The translations under genes were made by a program, and so were the position numbers. Positions 22,418-35,529 of a stretch of DNA of 64,000 nucleotides are shown piece after piece. Source of the stretch: Selaginella moellendorffii (taxonomy: Eukaryota > Streptophyta > Lycopodiopsida > Selaginellales > Selaginellaceae); contig NW_003314269.1 in the NCBI RefSeq assembly GCF_000143415.4, positions 2,072,118 through 2,136,117 of the forward strand, given 5' to 3'. The first letter of the stretch is position 1, and the number at the start of each line of letters is the position of its first letter. The notes under the pieces are model-generated. The model was not told the DNA's origin. It did no database searches and saw nothing but the letters and a program-made list of their open reading frames with translations.

Positions 22418-24559
22418 TCACGAAGGCAAACTTGGTTTTCCTAGACAGACGCCTCTGATGCTCTTCACACGTTGAAAAGCTTCCTGAGCCTGCATTCCAA
22501 TAAACATTGTAGACTCCACATAAAAGCGAAAGCCATTTACCTGCTTGTTTGATCTCTTTGCAATAACTGGAGACGAAGCCTGTGCTTTCTCGAGGTACAT
22601 TTCGCCCAGGCAAAAGTAAAAGTTCGCAAGCTCGAGTGATGGACCTGGTAGGACCTTTTCCATGCACTGCAATATGAGACGACAAACGCGCAGTCCTTCC
22701 TCAGCATCTCCCATCGCTCGGCAGCAGTTCATAAGTGGAGTCAAAGCATCGAAGAGGAACACGTGAAGAGGGTGCTGAAAAGAAAATGCAGTTATGTTTG
22801 CGAAGATTTATGAACACCATACCAGCTTTCCCGTGAACTCAGATAGATAGCTTTCCAGTAATTTCCGGGCCTCCTTGAAGCGTCGTTCGCTGTAAATACG
22901 AACCGCAGCCACAAGCCTCTCCTCGGCTTTGGCAATCACTTCCCAAGGAGGATCCTTGAACCTCATAGACTCTGGATCCAGGATCCGCGAACACAAATCA
23001 CATTCCCATGTAGTTGACGACGCTTGATCTTCATGCAAAGCTGCCGTTCTGAGAAAAACTCCCCCGCAGCCTCTAACATGGCAGACACAGCCCTGCCAGG
23101 ATAATCTTCAGCAAACAAGGATTTTAAATTCCAGGCTTACCTCAAGAAATCTGTCAATGGATGTGTTCAGAGGCTCTACGCAGCGGTCACAAGTACAGTC
23201 GAAATGCTTTGTTGCCACCAACAGTGTTTTGCGTACTCGGCGGGACTCATATAAGTTAATGTATGAAAGACAAAGCTGCTGCACTAGATTAGACCAAATG
23301 AACGCAGAATAAAAACGGCGATCACCTCAGCTCCCTTCGGAATATCTTGGACTGCTCGCACGTACATCACAGAACCTTCCGAAGCAAAACAGCAGTTTGG
23401 CCTACAAATTACCATCAGTTTCAGTCCAAAAAAAATTCATAAAAATAAGAGCTTACCGGCAAGAGTGGTTAAGAATAGAAACATATGGAAATAGGCCGAG
23501 GGCCACATGCGTGTTTTGTAGATTCTGTGCACCCATACCATGAGAATTGGTGTTGATCAGAGTGGCCAGCATTTCCAATTCTTCTGTGGTTGAAAGAAAC
23601 GTAACTGTTAGGCATTGAATAGAGAATGCGAAACGATTTACCTATACTGCACGATACAGGAGCTGGTTTCCCACCGTTTCCCACGCAAGCAATCTTGTGC
23701 AGCCGGGTGCATCCGTTTCGGACCGCCTCCAGCCAACTCGATGGTGCTTTGCTCCTGTGAGTTTCCAAGCCCAGAGCGTCTTTGAAACAAGAGTGTATCA
23801 CACCGTCTACTGTGCAAGTTTCATCTTTCGAGTTCTGAAATGGAAGAGTCTCGATTAAAAGTTCCAACTGTAGCAAAGACGATCTTGCCTGAGCCGTGCC
23901 AGCCTTTTTCAATGCAAGGTTGAAAACCAACCTTAAAAGATCAGCATCGCAGTTTTCGTCTCTGGCAATGCTGGCGATCTCTCTATACACAGCGCAGTAA
24001 TTCTCGTGTGATCCCTGTGGAGGCTTGTAGCACTCCTGAAACAAACAAATGTAAGGCTCTCGATCGCGAATCAAAAGCTCACCTCGCAGAAGATCGTGTA
24101 GTTACACGCGGAGCACTCGAACTTTGGGCCATTCTCTGCAACATTGACGCCACAGACATGGCAGATTGCCTTGCGATACTGCCCGCGAGGAACAAATGCT
24201 ATGGCCTGCTCCGCCACGACAACCTCTCCAGCCTTGATCGCCCTGACAGAGTTCCAAAAAAACTCACTCACAAACAACGAAAGGAAAATAGAAAAAATGC
24301 GTAGAACCACTCACCTCGTCGCGACGGCACAGCGGCCTCGATTCTTCACAGTCGCTACCTTCCAGGGAAAGGAAGGCTCCAGCACGAAGTTCTTCTTCTT
24401 CTTCTTGCTCTTGTTCTTGCTCCTGCGATTCTTCGCCTCCGCCTCATCGGGTTGCTGCTGCTGCTTCTCTTGCCCAGAAATCTCTAGATTTTGCAGCAGA
24501 GCACCTGTAGAATCGCTCGATGCCGGCGTCGCGACCTCCACGGGACGAGAATCCTCCAT
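22418..24559 (-). CDS. SMYD-type SET and MYND domain protein lysine methyltransferase
   Basis: Multi-exon gene. The N-terminus has a Gln/Lys-rich stretch, then the first SET half (GRCAVATR, AIKAGEVVVAEQAIAFV) and a MYND zinc finger: CHVCG, CSAC, FCE, C and HENYC in the canonical C/H spacing. The second SET half has IHSCF, FPYVSILNHSCRPNCCFAS (the NHSC pseudoknot motif), VRAVQDIPKGAE and SYINLYESR, then the post-SET cysteines CTCDRC. The C-terminal helical part resembles the TPR-like region of SMYDs. The protein should transfer methyl from S-adenosylmethionine to lysine; histone or other substrates are not predictable. The first true ATG (24,559) was chosen over an upstream TTG in frame. It is head-to-head with EMC4 with 83 bases between start codons. 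Confidence 0.88.
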
Positions 24560-24642
24560 TGCCGCGCCGGTGGCCAAAAAACCCTAACCCCTAAAACTTC
24601 ACAAAACTCTAGGCTAGTTCTTCGATTTGCCCTAGCTCTCTC
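24560..24642. promoter_or_regulatory. Short bidirectional promoter, SMYD-type gene / EMC4
   Basis: Only 83 bases separate the two divergent start codons. The region includes AACCCTAACCCCTAAAAC, similar to the telo-box (AAACCCTA) common in promoters of housekeeping plant genes. Shared control is inferred from the distance. Confidence 0.5.
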
Positions 24643-25504
24643 AATGGAGAGGGGCAGCAAGGCGCGGAAATGGGCGATTGATTTTGGCGATGGCGCGTCG
24701 TCCAGGGAAGTCGCCGATCCGCCGGGCTACTCCCGAGGCGCTTCTTCAGAGATTGTGAGTGTAAAAATCTCGCGGTTTGTGTGACCTGAAAGAAGGATTT
24801 TGGGGCGTGATCGCAGGAAGATGCTAGCGCTGCGAGGCAAAAGGAGAAGGTCGAGGCATCGTGGAAACAACAGGTAACATTTCTTCTCTTCTTTCTTCTG
24901 CTAGAGTTTTTGTTTGCTTTCTTTCTTTGTTTGTTCTTAGTGTGTGATCTTACTGTGTGTTCGTGTGTGTAGAAAGCATGGGAAATCGCTCAAGCTCCTT
25001 TCCGGAATCTCTTCATGATGGGATTCATGATGTGGATGGCTGGGAACACGGTCCATTTGTTCAGCATTGGCATTACGTTCTCGGCTCTCTGGCAGCCCAT
25101 CAGTGCTCTCCAAGGAATCGGGAAAGGTTGTCACAAAGTTTTCTATCGCCATCTCCATTTCTCTTCTGACTCTTTTCTTTGCTTTCACAGTTTTCGAGCC
25201 ATACAAAGATGCTCGAACGGACGTCCTAATGCCCAAGCTCTTGTTCATCGCCATGAATTTGGTGGCTCTTGGAATGGGACTCTGGAAGGTAAGTTTTTCC
25301 ACAAGTTTTTAGACAAAAGATCGGATCAAATGTTTTCCTTGCAGCTAAACTCGCTGGGCCTTCTTCCTACTCATGCCTCAGACTGGGTCTCGTCACTGCC
25401 TCCGCCACAGGTTTGCATCTTTTATGCGATTTAGAAGAACTCTAATGTCAATCGATCTATATCACCAGATGGTGGAGTTTTCCGGAGGAGTTTTGTCGAG
25501 CTAA
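24643..25504 (+). CDS. EMC4: ER membrane protein complex subunit 4
   Basis: Six short exons. The protein reads MERGSKARKWAIDFGDGA, a charged linker, then KAWEIAQAPFRNLFMMGFMM and WMAGNTVHLFSIGITFSALW, a cytosolic loop, LMPKLLFIAMNLVALGMGLW, and the conserved LGLLPTHASDWVS, ending MVEFSGGVLSS. The central FMMWMAG and the GLLPTHASDW signature identify EMC4 (TMEM85). In the EMC it helps insert transmembrane helices of tail-anchored and multipass proteins into the ER membrane. Its length and the two hydrophobic segments are normal for the family. The start is the first ATG after the short bidirectional promoter shared with the SMYD-type gene. Confidence 0.92.
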
Positions 25505-25636
25505 TGTGGAGCTTCTAAAGATTTCCATCGAAGAATTAGCAGTGCTGATTCTTTCTGGACGATATTGTGTTGATTAACGTTCTTTGCTTTGAAAGAAAGT
25601 TTAAAATGTACACTCTCTTTTTCGAGCAAATCGTAG

Positions 25637-25684
25637 CGGTGGCGGCGATGATAGCGGCGGCGGCGGCGGCGGCGGCGGGCGGCG
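25637..25684 (+). repeat. GCG-rich trinucleotide repeat
   Basis: A short GGC/GCG repeat tract lies between the convergent 3' ends of EMC4 and the CER3-like gene. It is in untranslated sequence of one or both, so it is not coding. It generates Ala- and Arg-rich spurious frames. Confidence 0.7.
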
Positions 25685-25731
25685 GACACAATGAATCGTT
25701 TTCTGTTTCTTTTCGTTTTTCTTTCTTTCTC

Positions 25732-28442
25732 CTATACGTAAGGAGCAAAACCTTGCCTGAGCGCTGCTTGCCACACCTTGTCAATGTTTTCTATATCGAT
25801 GGAACCAATCTCGTGATGGTCCCAGCCTTCCAACGCGTGGAGTAGTCCTCCGGCATGGCATGCATGAACCACGCCTCGAGGCATTGTAAACTGTCACACA
25901 CAATGAGATGATGAGATGATGAGATGATTCAACAAAAAAAGCTCTTACCTCGCAGAAATGCAAGCCTTCATGGTTCTTCGGCAAGTACATTCCTGAGAGC
26001 TTCCCGTAAGTAACGTCTTTCCGGATTTCTGCTACCGGTGGCACGACAAATTGGTGAAAAAAGGTACCAGGAGGAGCCCAGCTTTGGTCCTTGGCAAAGA
26101 TCCACTTTCCTACGATCCACGTCTGTTTGAGAAAAGAATGAGAATGCCTCGTAAGAAGAAACGAAGTACGGAAGTACCTTGCAGTTTTGTCCCGCTTGAT
26201 ACTTGGTAACTTGCACCAAGTTCTTTTGGAACTCGACAGGGGCATCTTTCACAACTGCTTCGTAACGCTCCCTCGAATTCGTAAGCATCTGCAATGCCAA
26301 CGAGAAATTCAGCACAAAGAAACGTGAATTGCCACAGTACCAGAACTCTAACTCCTCGCCTGCAAAGGTAAAGAGCTAGTGCGCGACCGATCTTAGACGT
26401 TGATCCTGTCAAAAACACTTCCTTCGCATCCGGTCGGAGCTCGTTGATAACCACGGCAGCAGTAAGTGTGTTGCCGTGGACTATCTTTACTCGCAGGTTG
26501 GTGTATTTCTTCCAAAAGAGCACACCACCTCCATTAAGTTCCTCGTTCTGCAAATATATATTAAACCAACGCTTCTATGCTTGAAGAAGAGAGACGACGT
26601 ATCATACCTTGTTAAGCGCAGCAAGGCTCAATACCTTAACACCTGATCTATCGGCTTCCAGGATTGCTTCTTCAATGAAACCATTGATACTCTTCTTACC
26701 AAACGGCAAGAAAAACTAGAAGAAAAAAAAAACAATTAGCACTAAAAACTGCAAAGAGGACTCAAAAGCTTACATGGAAACCATATCGAGGAATAACTCT
26801 AACTTGAGCATGGACACGTCCAACTAAGTACTCGCTGTAGACCATCGTTCTCCCCCAGGCCCACATTGCAAACATGGGTGGGACTGTCAATATCAGAGGT
26901 GGCCACAAAAACCATCTCGGCCCGAAAGGCTCGGCAGCCAGAGACCTGAAAATAAACGACGTGTGCATCGTTGACATGAAGTCAATTATGTGCGCCAAAA
27001 ATATAAACTGAGGAACCTCCTCTTTCCGACCTGGGAATGAAAACAAACTTTCAAAAATCTTGGCGCCGTGGACAAAAACAAATATAAGAAAAACACACCA
27101 ACCTTTACGAAGTGCCGTGTAGAGAGCCTCTGTCTTGGGATGCATCGTGCCCCCCAAATAATCATAAACTGGCATGAACAGGCAGAAGTTTGAGTTGAGA
27201 CTGCTGTGGTGAAGAGAATGATACCTGGAAAAGAGAGTAACACGAAGGGAATTAGAATTACTGTCTCAACAAATCGAGGCCCGCCCAATGCATTCTATAT
27301 GCTTGCAACTCGCCAGAAGGATGCAATGAAGGTCACTAAATGAAAGCACGTGATGACTTCCAGCAACTGGAGTGATGTTAAGGCGCACCCCCACCAAACT
27401 TCATAAAAGCAAAGCGGAATCAAGCAAAAAGAGAACACGTCGCGACAAATGCATAAATTGGAGTTCTTATGCAGCTTGGCACCAAATAAAAAAGGGTGTA
27501 GCGAAAACTTACGACGGCGTGTAGACCACCAGCTTGAGCAGCGGAAAGGCTCGGAAAAGTGACTCCGGGAAAATTTCGCAGTTGAAATGGCCATACATCT
27601 TGAGCACGTCGTAGGATAGGATGTAGAAGTAGAACATAGAAATTGACGCAGCTCCCATGACAGCGGCTCCAAGCAGCGGTAGAGCTATCAATCCAGTCTG
27701 TACCAAGTGCTCCAGGAACGTCGAGTTACCAGCTGAAAGAAAAGTGGTCACTACGGATAAAGCCAGGACAATTCACGTACTTGTGGCGACTTCCGGGTTC
27801 ACAGAAGCGTGGTGCAAAGAATGGTAATTTTTGAACAGGTGGCCATCGTGGAAAGCGCGGTGGATCCAGTAGTACAACGGCTCCGTGACCAACGCGTGGA
27901 AGATTACAACGTAAAGCCATCCTCTGTAGTTCCAAACGGGAAGATTGCTGAAGCCAGGTACCCACGAATGCGCTGCTAATGCAATCAGCCCCTGGAGAAT
28001 GATAAAATTGTCCCTGGATACAAGCAAAAAACAATCAGCACAGAAAAGCACCAAGCGCCATCTTGACTTACCAGTGGAACTCTCTATCCAGTTGCTCGAA
28101 TGTGATCTTGAAGGCGCTGACCCGGTGCTTCTTGACTACCCCATGTAAGTGTTGAAACAGGGAGGCATAGAAAAATGTTTGGTACCGAATCAGGCACAGA
28201 ACAAAAATGTGCAAGCACCAGTTATCTGTGTCCTTGTAAGCAGCATTGTAGAAGTTCGCATACAGAGCTCTTGCCGCAAAGGGAACCGAGATCCAATACT
28301 GCAGAGAGAAGCACAGAAAACCATCATCACTCAGTCAACCGCTATAAAAATGCAGAAGGCAAAAAACTAAAGCACGGACCTTGTAGTTCCCGAGAAACGT
28401 CCACGGCCAGGACGAGAGTGGTGCAGTCGTTGCAGCAGCCAT
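25732..28442 (-). CDS. CER3: CER3/WAX2-like wax (alkane) biosynthesis protein
   Basis: Multi-exon gene starting [18 protein letters not shown]. The N-terminal fatty-acid-hydroxylase-type membrane domain has His clusters [18 protein letters not shown] and YHSLHHSS. Several hydrophobic spans follow the pattern of CER1/CER3. The segments [28 protein letters not shown] and [12 protein letters not shown] resemble CER3 more than CER1. The C-terminal WAX2 domain is complete: [71 protein letters not shown], and [20 protein letters not shown]. In angiosperms CER3 acts with CER1 in the ER to turn very-long-chain acyl-CoA into cuticular alkanes. Assignment to CER3 rather than CER1 is from these motifs only. 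Confidence 0.85.
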
Positions 28443-29392
28443 AGAGTGTGCTGGTAGTAGCGCTCGGAGGCAGCAAAACGAAGGAATAAGCCGCCCCAAG
28501 TATACCAGAGAGGATCAAAGAGGACCCATACCAAGTTGCTTTCCTCTTGCTCTCTCCACAGAGTCCGCAAAGAGAAATGCCCAAAGGAAGGACTGCCAGG
28601 ATTGTTCACGCACAGCACACCTGTCGTCTTTATAAGTGTTTTCACAGTGATTAGTAAAACCAAATCCAGACTTAGCTTACTCCCAATAAATGGCGCCGCA
28701 TATTCTCGCCAAGGAAGAAACAGTGATCTTTCGTCGTGTAACTTCGGCGGCCAGCTTTCTCAAGCGGGAGAAAGCTGGAACAATACAAGCCCGCTTGAAG
28801 CGTCTGCTAGTCACGAGGATAATCCTGCTGCGTTCTCCGAGTTATAGTTGGTGACAGAATTGAAGAGGTCAACATGGTCGCATTTATAAAGACAGCCAAC
28901 GAAAGTCGCAAGTAGCTCTGGGGATGGTCTCTGAGAGACAAGACGGACACTAAAACGAGAGGTTACATGCATTTGATGAGCGGATTCCCTGCAAAGCATT
29001 GACAAAAACAGGACAAAGAGATACGAAAAGAGAGATGAAGAAATAGAATACATCACATTGAAGAGCCGAGGATTGACTTATTAGAGGATCACTCGCGGGA
29101 CGGATTGGTATCTCTCCCAATCCCAACACCCTTTCCTCGACAGTGGAATGAGCTCGTCGTCGTCTATACCAGCGATAGTACAAAAATTAAGAGCGTCAGC
29201 TTTTAAAATTAATTAGATGCTTCAAGGACCATGTGACGCTGTCATACGGCCATTAACTTGGAAGACGGTGATGTCCTTTACGGTCTTTCCAGCGCCCCTA
29301 CCTACAAACTGAATGTTAGACAAAAGTACTTGGTGACCAAGAGCCGAAAATGTGAAAGAGAGGAATAGATAGATACCTTCGTCGAGCTTAGA
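28443..29392. promoter_or_regulatory. Intergenic region between CLPP3 end and CER3-like start
   Basis: About 950 bases with no accepted gene. It holds the CLPP3 3' leader and the CER3-like promoter. A strong hairpin is visible at 28,751-28,778 (11-bp arms CCAGCTTTCTC and GAGAAAGCTGG, 6-base loop). Short open frames here have no recognisable domains. Confidence 0.45.
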
Positions 29393-30614
29393 CTAGACAG
29401 CCGCTTTCTCTTTCTCGGAAGCCGCTTGTGTGTCCTCTGAAGGCCTGTTCTTTTTGCCATCCTTTATAGTCCAGAAGTCAGACACTCGAGTCTTTGGAGG
29501 CTCTTTTGCTTCGCCAATTGGTGCTACAAGCCCCGGCTTTCCGTCGTCAATAACACCATCCACCAGGCCGTAGTCGACTGCTTCCCACGCATTCATGAAG
29601 TAGTCTCTGTCCGTATCAGCTTCAATCTGCAAAATAAAAATCTTCCAGTCTCAGGCATTTGAACAAATAGAGGTCTAATAAAAGCAACCTGCTCTTCAGA
29701 CTTTCCAGTTAGGCGAGACAGGATTTTGTTGAGCTTTGCTTTGTGGTACATCATCTCTCTCACTTGTATCCCAACGTCGATTGCCTAACAAGCGACACGA
29801 ATATAAAGTCTCAGCAGACATGCGACGAAAAGACTAAAAAAAGTCTCAAAATTAAGAGAAAGGAAGCTTTACTTACCACACCGCCGGCACCTCCCAGTGG
29901 TTGATGGATCATGACACGAGCATTTGGCATGCAATATCTCTTTCCTTTTGTTCCAGAAGCCAGCAGAAAAGCCCCCATCGACGCTGCTAGCCCGAAACAA
30001 ATAGTTGAGACGTCCGCACGGCAGAGCTTCATAGCATCATAAATTCCCATCCCTGGAAGCTGTCAAATGCTTAGCCAGAAGATAAAAAGAGAACCAAAAC
30101 TCTGGCCAGAAGATGGAAGGAGAACCAAACTCTCTTAAAAAAAATCTTGCAGCTTACCAGCTGAAACTGAGCCACCGGGCGAGTTGATAAACATTTTGAT
30201 ATCCTTGGTTGGATCTTTAGCGTCGAGAAGGAGCAACTGGCTGATGATAAGATCGGCAGAAACATCATCCACCTTCAAGAACAAAAACAAAAGAAACGTC
30301 CAAAGAGAATGAAAATTTGTAAGAACTTTCGCTACCTGCGATCCGAGGAACACAATGCGCTGCTGGAGCAACACTCCCGCGGGCTCCAAGAGGAGCGATC
30401 CAGCCTCCGACGGCCTCGACTCACGGCCAGAGCTTCCAACACCCCACTGCTCACAGAGAAGCCCTCGTCTCTCTTCTCGCGCTCTCGCCAAAACTAAGCT
30501 CCTCCCGCGAGCAGCGCCTAATCTATGTACCTTGTTCTTGGGATGGAGGCCATCGACAACGCATCGCAGCGACGAGGACGAAGAATGCGGCATCGTCCAA
30601 GCCGAGGTCGCCAT
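29393..30614 (-). CDS. CLPP3: Plastid Clp protease catalytic subunit, CLPP3-like
   Basis: Multi-exon gene. A basic, Ser/Arg-rich N-terminus fits a plastid transit peptide. The ClpP fold follows: [29 protein letters not shown], the catalytic Ser in [20 protein letters not shown], and the catalytic His in [34 protein letters not shown] and the catalytic Asp region TDRDYFM complete the core. The tail [19 protein letters not shown], with a charged C-terminal extension, is typical of CLPP3. The subunit degrades stromal proteins within the ClpPR core. Its start lies only 63 bases past the UVH3 stop on the same strand, so its promoter probably overlaps the UVH3 3' region. Confidence 0.9.
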
Positions 30615-30677
30615 AACTCCTCTGCTCTAGAGGCGAGAGCCCTAAACCCTTCATTAAATGGCCACATTAAAGCAAAA

Positions 30678-33600
30678 CTAATCGTTGCTTTTGCGTTTTC
30701 TTCGAAAGTTTGGAATGGCCAGCAAGCTCGGATCGCGCCTTTCTTCGTCACCATCTCTTTCGTCTCTCCATTGTTTCTCGCGACGATCTTCTTCTTCCGG
30801 AGCTCCGGGACGATCCAGAGAAAACTCTTCCAGATTTTCCTCTTGGCGACGAACTTCTCCATCTTGATCTTCCGCGATGAATCCTCCACCTCTTTCCATC
30901 TCGGCCATTTCTTCTGCTTCGTAAGCTTCGAGGTCCTCCTCTGTAGGACCACGAAGATCTTCCGAGTCCTCTAGAATAAATCCTCCTCCACTTGATGCGT
31001 GTGCTCTCGGAGCAGCAAACTCTCGAGCCTCTGGATCTTCCAAAATAAATCCTCCTCCTCCTCCCGACGATTTTTCTGCTGCCTCGAAAGCTGCAATGTC
31101 CTCCTCCATTGGAACGAACTCTCGGTCTTCCGAATGAGATCCTTCCGCCGTTGAAACAAACTCTCGTGCGCCGCCATCTTCAGGTGTTTCGTCCAGTGTT
31201 CGTTCTGCGGGTGTTGTGATTTCCGGAACCTGCGCCTCTGTATCCTTTGCGGCTCCACCTTTGGCTCTTGCTTGACGTTTTCTCGGCGTCCTTTGAGCTG
31301 CTTCAGTTTTTTTCCCAGCAGCTGTCGCTTTTCTCTTCCTTGGCTTCGGAGCAGAGTTTTCGTCCGATGGTTTTATCCTCCTTGTCTTCTTCGTGGCTGG
31401 AATGGCACCATAAATCATCTCCGGCAGTGTTTGCCCCGTTATCCCAGAGACGGCTTTCTGAATCCTGCTGCTTCGGATCTTCGCGAATCGCTGGTTGAAG
31501 CTGTAGAACGCATCGATTCGTAGTTGCGTCTGCAATCAAAGATATTGCAATTACAAGCCAAGTATAGGTACGATCTTACCTCATGACGATCGTACTCTTT
31601 CAGAACTGGAACTAGAAGTTCATCGGCTTTTTCCTTTGTCCATCCGAATTTTTCAAAGCAAAACCTGTGTCACGTTAAAAACATTAAGCCAGTTGTAAGA
31701 TTGCGTGATATCTTACTTCCGAAGTAAGTCGAGGTCAGGGCGACCCCACGAAAAGGTTTCCTTCGACTTGTCTACTTGAGGACATTCATACGCCTCAACT
31801 ACAGCTTTGCTGGGAAAAGAAGAAGGGATCGTCCAGTTCTTGCTTACTGCACGCTAAACGAACAAGACCGAAATGCTGCTTACGAAAGAAAGCAAGAAAA
31901 CTTACGTGTTTGTGCATAAATATTTCTTTTCTCTTGTCAAGCTGCACGCCAGCGTCATCACTCCCATCGAGATTATCTTGCGATTTCTTGGTCGATTTCC
32001 GAGATACACCCTGGGCCTTGTCAAGGAGCATAAGGTCCGGAGACTCTATCCAGTCTCTAAGCTTTTGCAGCCCATCCTCTTCAGGAAAGGCATTCACAAC
32101 CTCGATGGCATTCACAATTCCTATACCACTGAAACACAGAAATGTTGACGCGAGAGAAAAACTACTTGACGGATTGATATTACCTTATTCCTTCGGTATA
32201 ATCACTGCCAAGTAGCATGGCCATCCGTATCAGCTTATCTCGATTCAAACCGAGATCAGACTCTGCATCCTATAAAAGTAAACGAGTCACAAAAATTAGT
32301 AAATGGGCAGCTTACCTTCATGTAGTAAGTTTCGACGTATTTGTGGCCATCGAATATGTTCTTGTAGACACTGCGGCCTCCAAAAAGAAACACGTCCGAA
32401 TCATCCGTAATCACACCATCGACGAGATCTTCTGCATCCATGAAGGCACATTGTGCTTCAGCTTCCATGGGTGCTACCACATACGGGATCCCAAACAGTT
32501 GAAGTAGTTCCTACGTAATAAGAATAAGAGTTAGTTCCCATATGAAACAAGCTACCTGGCACTCGGCAAACATTTCATTTGTAACCGTCTCCGCATTACG
32601 TTCGTTTCTCTTTTTCTCTGCTCGAAGCTCCGCTTCTTCTTGTAGCAAGTTTTCCCTTTCCTCGTTGATCCGTGCGTGCCGAGCAGCTCTGTCCTCAGCA
32701 TCGAGAAACCGTTCTTCATCCTCTGTTATCATCGTTGCCTTCCTGCTTTGATCCAAATCATGGACTACTTCAGTGTTTTCCAACTCATTAGCTTGTTTTT
32801 CCAATGTGTTGTCGAGCACTGCCTTTCCTTTACGTGAGCGCTCAGATTCTTCAATGTCCTGAACTGCACCATGCTTCACAGAGTCTGGCTCTTGTATGGT
32901 AAGAGGCTTAAAAGCTTTCTGAAGGCCAAAGTCCACTAGGCTTCGACGAATTGCTTCTTCAATCTGAGCTTGTTCGTCGGATACTCCAGTAAGCTTTCCA
33001 TGCTCAATGTTGCATGAGTCCTCGTTGTCCGGTTTTTGCTCAATCAATTTACCAGGAGAAACGTTCCGTGCAACTTCTTCCCCTCCAGTGCCTTTGTCAT
33101 CGTCCGGTTTTGAAACCAGCGGATGGTTTTCTTCACTTTTCGTGGCGTCTGGCTCGCCAACGTCCACTAGCGAAGTGTTCTCGGAAATATTTTGTGCGAC
33201 ATTATCATCTTCCTCCCATTCAACTTTTTCAGCGTCAGGCAGGACTTTATCAGCTTGAGGAGGGTGACTATCAGCCTGCATGTCTTTCGTACGCTCGTAT
33301 CTTTCACCTTGATTGAGAACAGTAGAACCTGCTTGAATTTCAGCTTGTTTGTTCCCGTTTAATTCCATGACACCGGTAGTTTTCAAAGCAGAATCTCCAA
33401 TACCGATCATCTTAGACTGTTTCCGAGCATCAGGTTCACAGACTGACACCACCTCGTGCCCGTCGTCTTCCCAGTCGATCTCTTCGTCCTCTTGACCACG
33501 AGCCAAAGTTTGAAATGTCTCGTCAACCTCAAGGTTGCCATCGTCCACAAACGAAACCTGGAAGTTCTGAGCCCCTGTCTCAGTAATCACGTCATTTCTT

Positions 33601-35529
33601 TGAAAACGAGAAAGACTGCCAGATCCTGCTTCATCTTGAGCTTCTTTGGCGGAAGATATTCGTGCATCACTTCCGTAATCTTCCTCCCATTCAATTTCAT
33701 CCGGCTGGCTTTCCGAAACCAACCTTGCAAAAAGCTCGTCAGGCTGGAGGCTGCCATCATCGACGAACGAGACCCTCATTCCTGTACTATTAGTCTGCCC
33801 AGCTGAAACATTGGTTTCGTCACCATCTTCTTCAACAGCTATTTGATCTTCAGAAACCAGTTTTTCAAATGCGTAGCTCTCGTCGTCTGCTGGAAGTTCT
33901 ATTGCTTCGTCTTCTTTACTTTGAGATGCCTTGTCTTTCATAAGATATAAGTTCCACTGTAAATCACGAGTCATCCGAACACCCATTCCCCTGATCCTGC
34001 TAACTCGTTTTCTCCCTTTACTATCGAGATATGTCTGAACAGTGCTCCTATCTGCTGCTCCCCTTTCTTCTATGTCTTTAGACATCTGCTTCGCAGTAGT
34101 CTCTTCGACATTTTGCACCCCATCTTGGCTCCTGCCACAAAAGGCAAAGGGCTATTAGGAAAATGAGAATAAAACATGACATACTTTTTCTTTCCAGCTT
34201 CCGTCGAGAAAATATACTCGCGATTGGCTTCTGAAGCAATTCGAACGCTTGGAACACCATCTTTACTTATGTTCGCAGCCGCTTTTTGCACGAGATTGAT
34301 ATCCCGGCGAAAGGCTACTGTTTTTAAGTAAGCCTCAATCTGAAGTTTTGAAAACGAAGAAGGTGCCTGAAAAAAAATATCGTTAGCACACTACAGAATG
34401 TCAAATCTTACACACCTTCGCAACTTTCTCAAACTTCTGTCGATTTTCTGCAACAAGTTGCTCCCTCATCTGCGAAGGTAAGATTAACGAGCGTACACGC
34501 AACAATATAGATCCGAACCTCGTCAAAGAGTTGAAGTTGCATGGATGGCGGTAGCGACGCAAGAACTTCGGGATCAACTTTTCCGTTAACCACAGGCTGC
34601 CGAAAACAAGAATAACGAGATCAGAACGAATTTCCAAACCAAAGTAAGAAGGAAGCCAGCGACGATCTAGGCAAGACAAACACAACAGCTATGGAAATAT
34701 CAACATGAACTGATAGACACTGACTATGATGATCAGCAAACTCACAGATCTAAAGGGCCGTTGGATTTACGAGTATTTGTTGTTGTTCCTCGGAGCCAGA
34801 ATCCAAGTCTATGGCACCATCTTCCTCCCACTCTTTTGCTAAAGAAGCTGCCAACCTGAGATGAAACAAAAATGAAAACCACGATAGAAAACAAGAACAT
34901 CAATCACTGGAAACTTACAATGCGTCGGCATTTTCTTGGTCAGAAGAAGTTTTGGCTTGAGAAGAGCTCGAAGGAATTTCTCCATTTGCTCGTGCTTGGT
35001 CTGGAGCATTTGGTTGCTCCTCACGAACGAGTTCCTCGAGCTTCTTTGCTTTTAGCTGCAACAAGAAAAAATGAAACAAGAGAGTCAGAGACGCTGAGAA
35101 TGAAACTCACACACGTACGTGATTCAGCAGTAGCTTCTCAGCCGTCTTGCGGATTTTCGACTGTGCTTGCTCTCGCTGCCTTCTCCTCGCAATCACAGTC
35201 CTCCTCTTCAAGAATGGCGTGCCACCATCGAAGACAAACACAGGCTTGACGCGGAGGAACAAGAGCTTGCAAATCCGGCGAAAGAATCCCAGGAGGTGCG
35301 CATTGCGCATCACTTCTCCACGATCATCGCGCATAGCCTTGAGAAACTGGATGATCCAAATGCTGGCATCTAGAAAAAAAGAGATGAAGACTTGTAACAG
35401 CTGGAGAGAAATCCCAAGCTCGCGAATCACAAGAATCTCACCGATCGCCAGCTTCTTGTTGCCGAGGAGCTCCACCGACACGCGCCGCCCCACTGGCGCC
35501 AAGAGCTCCCATAATCCATGAACTCCCAT
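30678..35529 (-). CDS. UVH3: DNA repair endonuclease UVH3 (XPG/RAD2 family)
   Basis: Large multi-exon gene of over 1,000 residues. The N-nuclease starts [20 protein letters not shown] and has [15 protein letters not shown] and [18 protein letters not shown] long acidic spacer has repeated blocks (SFVDDG..., then IEWEED or IDWEDD) and a UIM-like segment ([18 protein letters not shown]). The internal nuclease has [30 protein letters not shown], and a helix-hairpin-helix region before NAIEVVNAF. The C-terminus is basic and ends FRRKRKSND, a likely nuclear signal. XPG makes the 3' incision in nucleotide excision repair and works with TFIIH. The metal-binding Asp/Glu positions appear intact. It is divergent from the gene at 35,581 with 51 bases between starts. 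A partial copy lies at 11,090-12,437. Confidence 0.93.
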
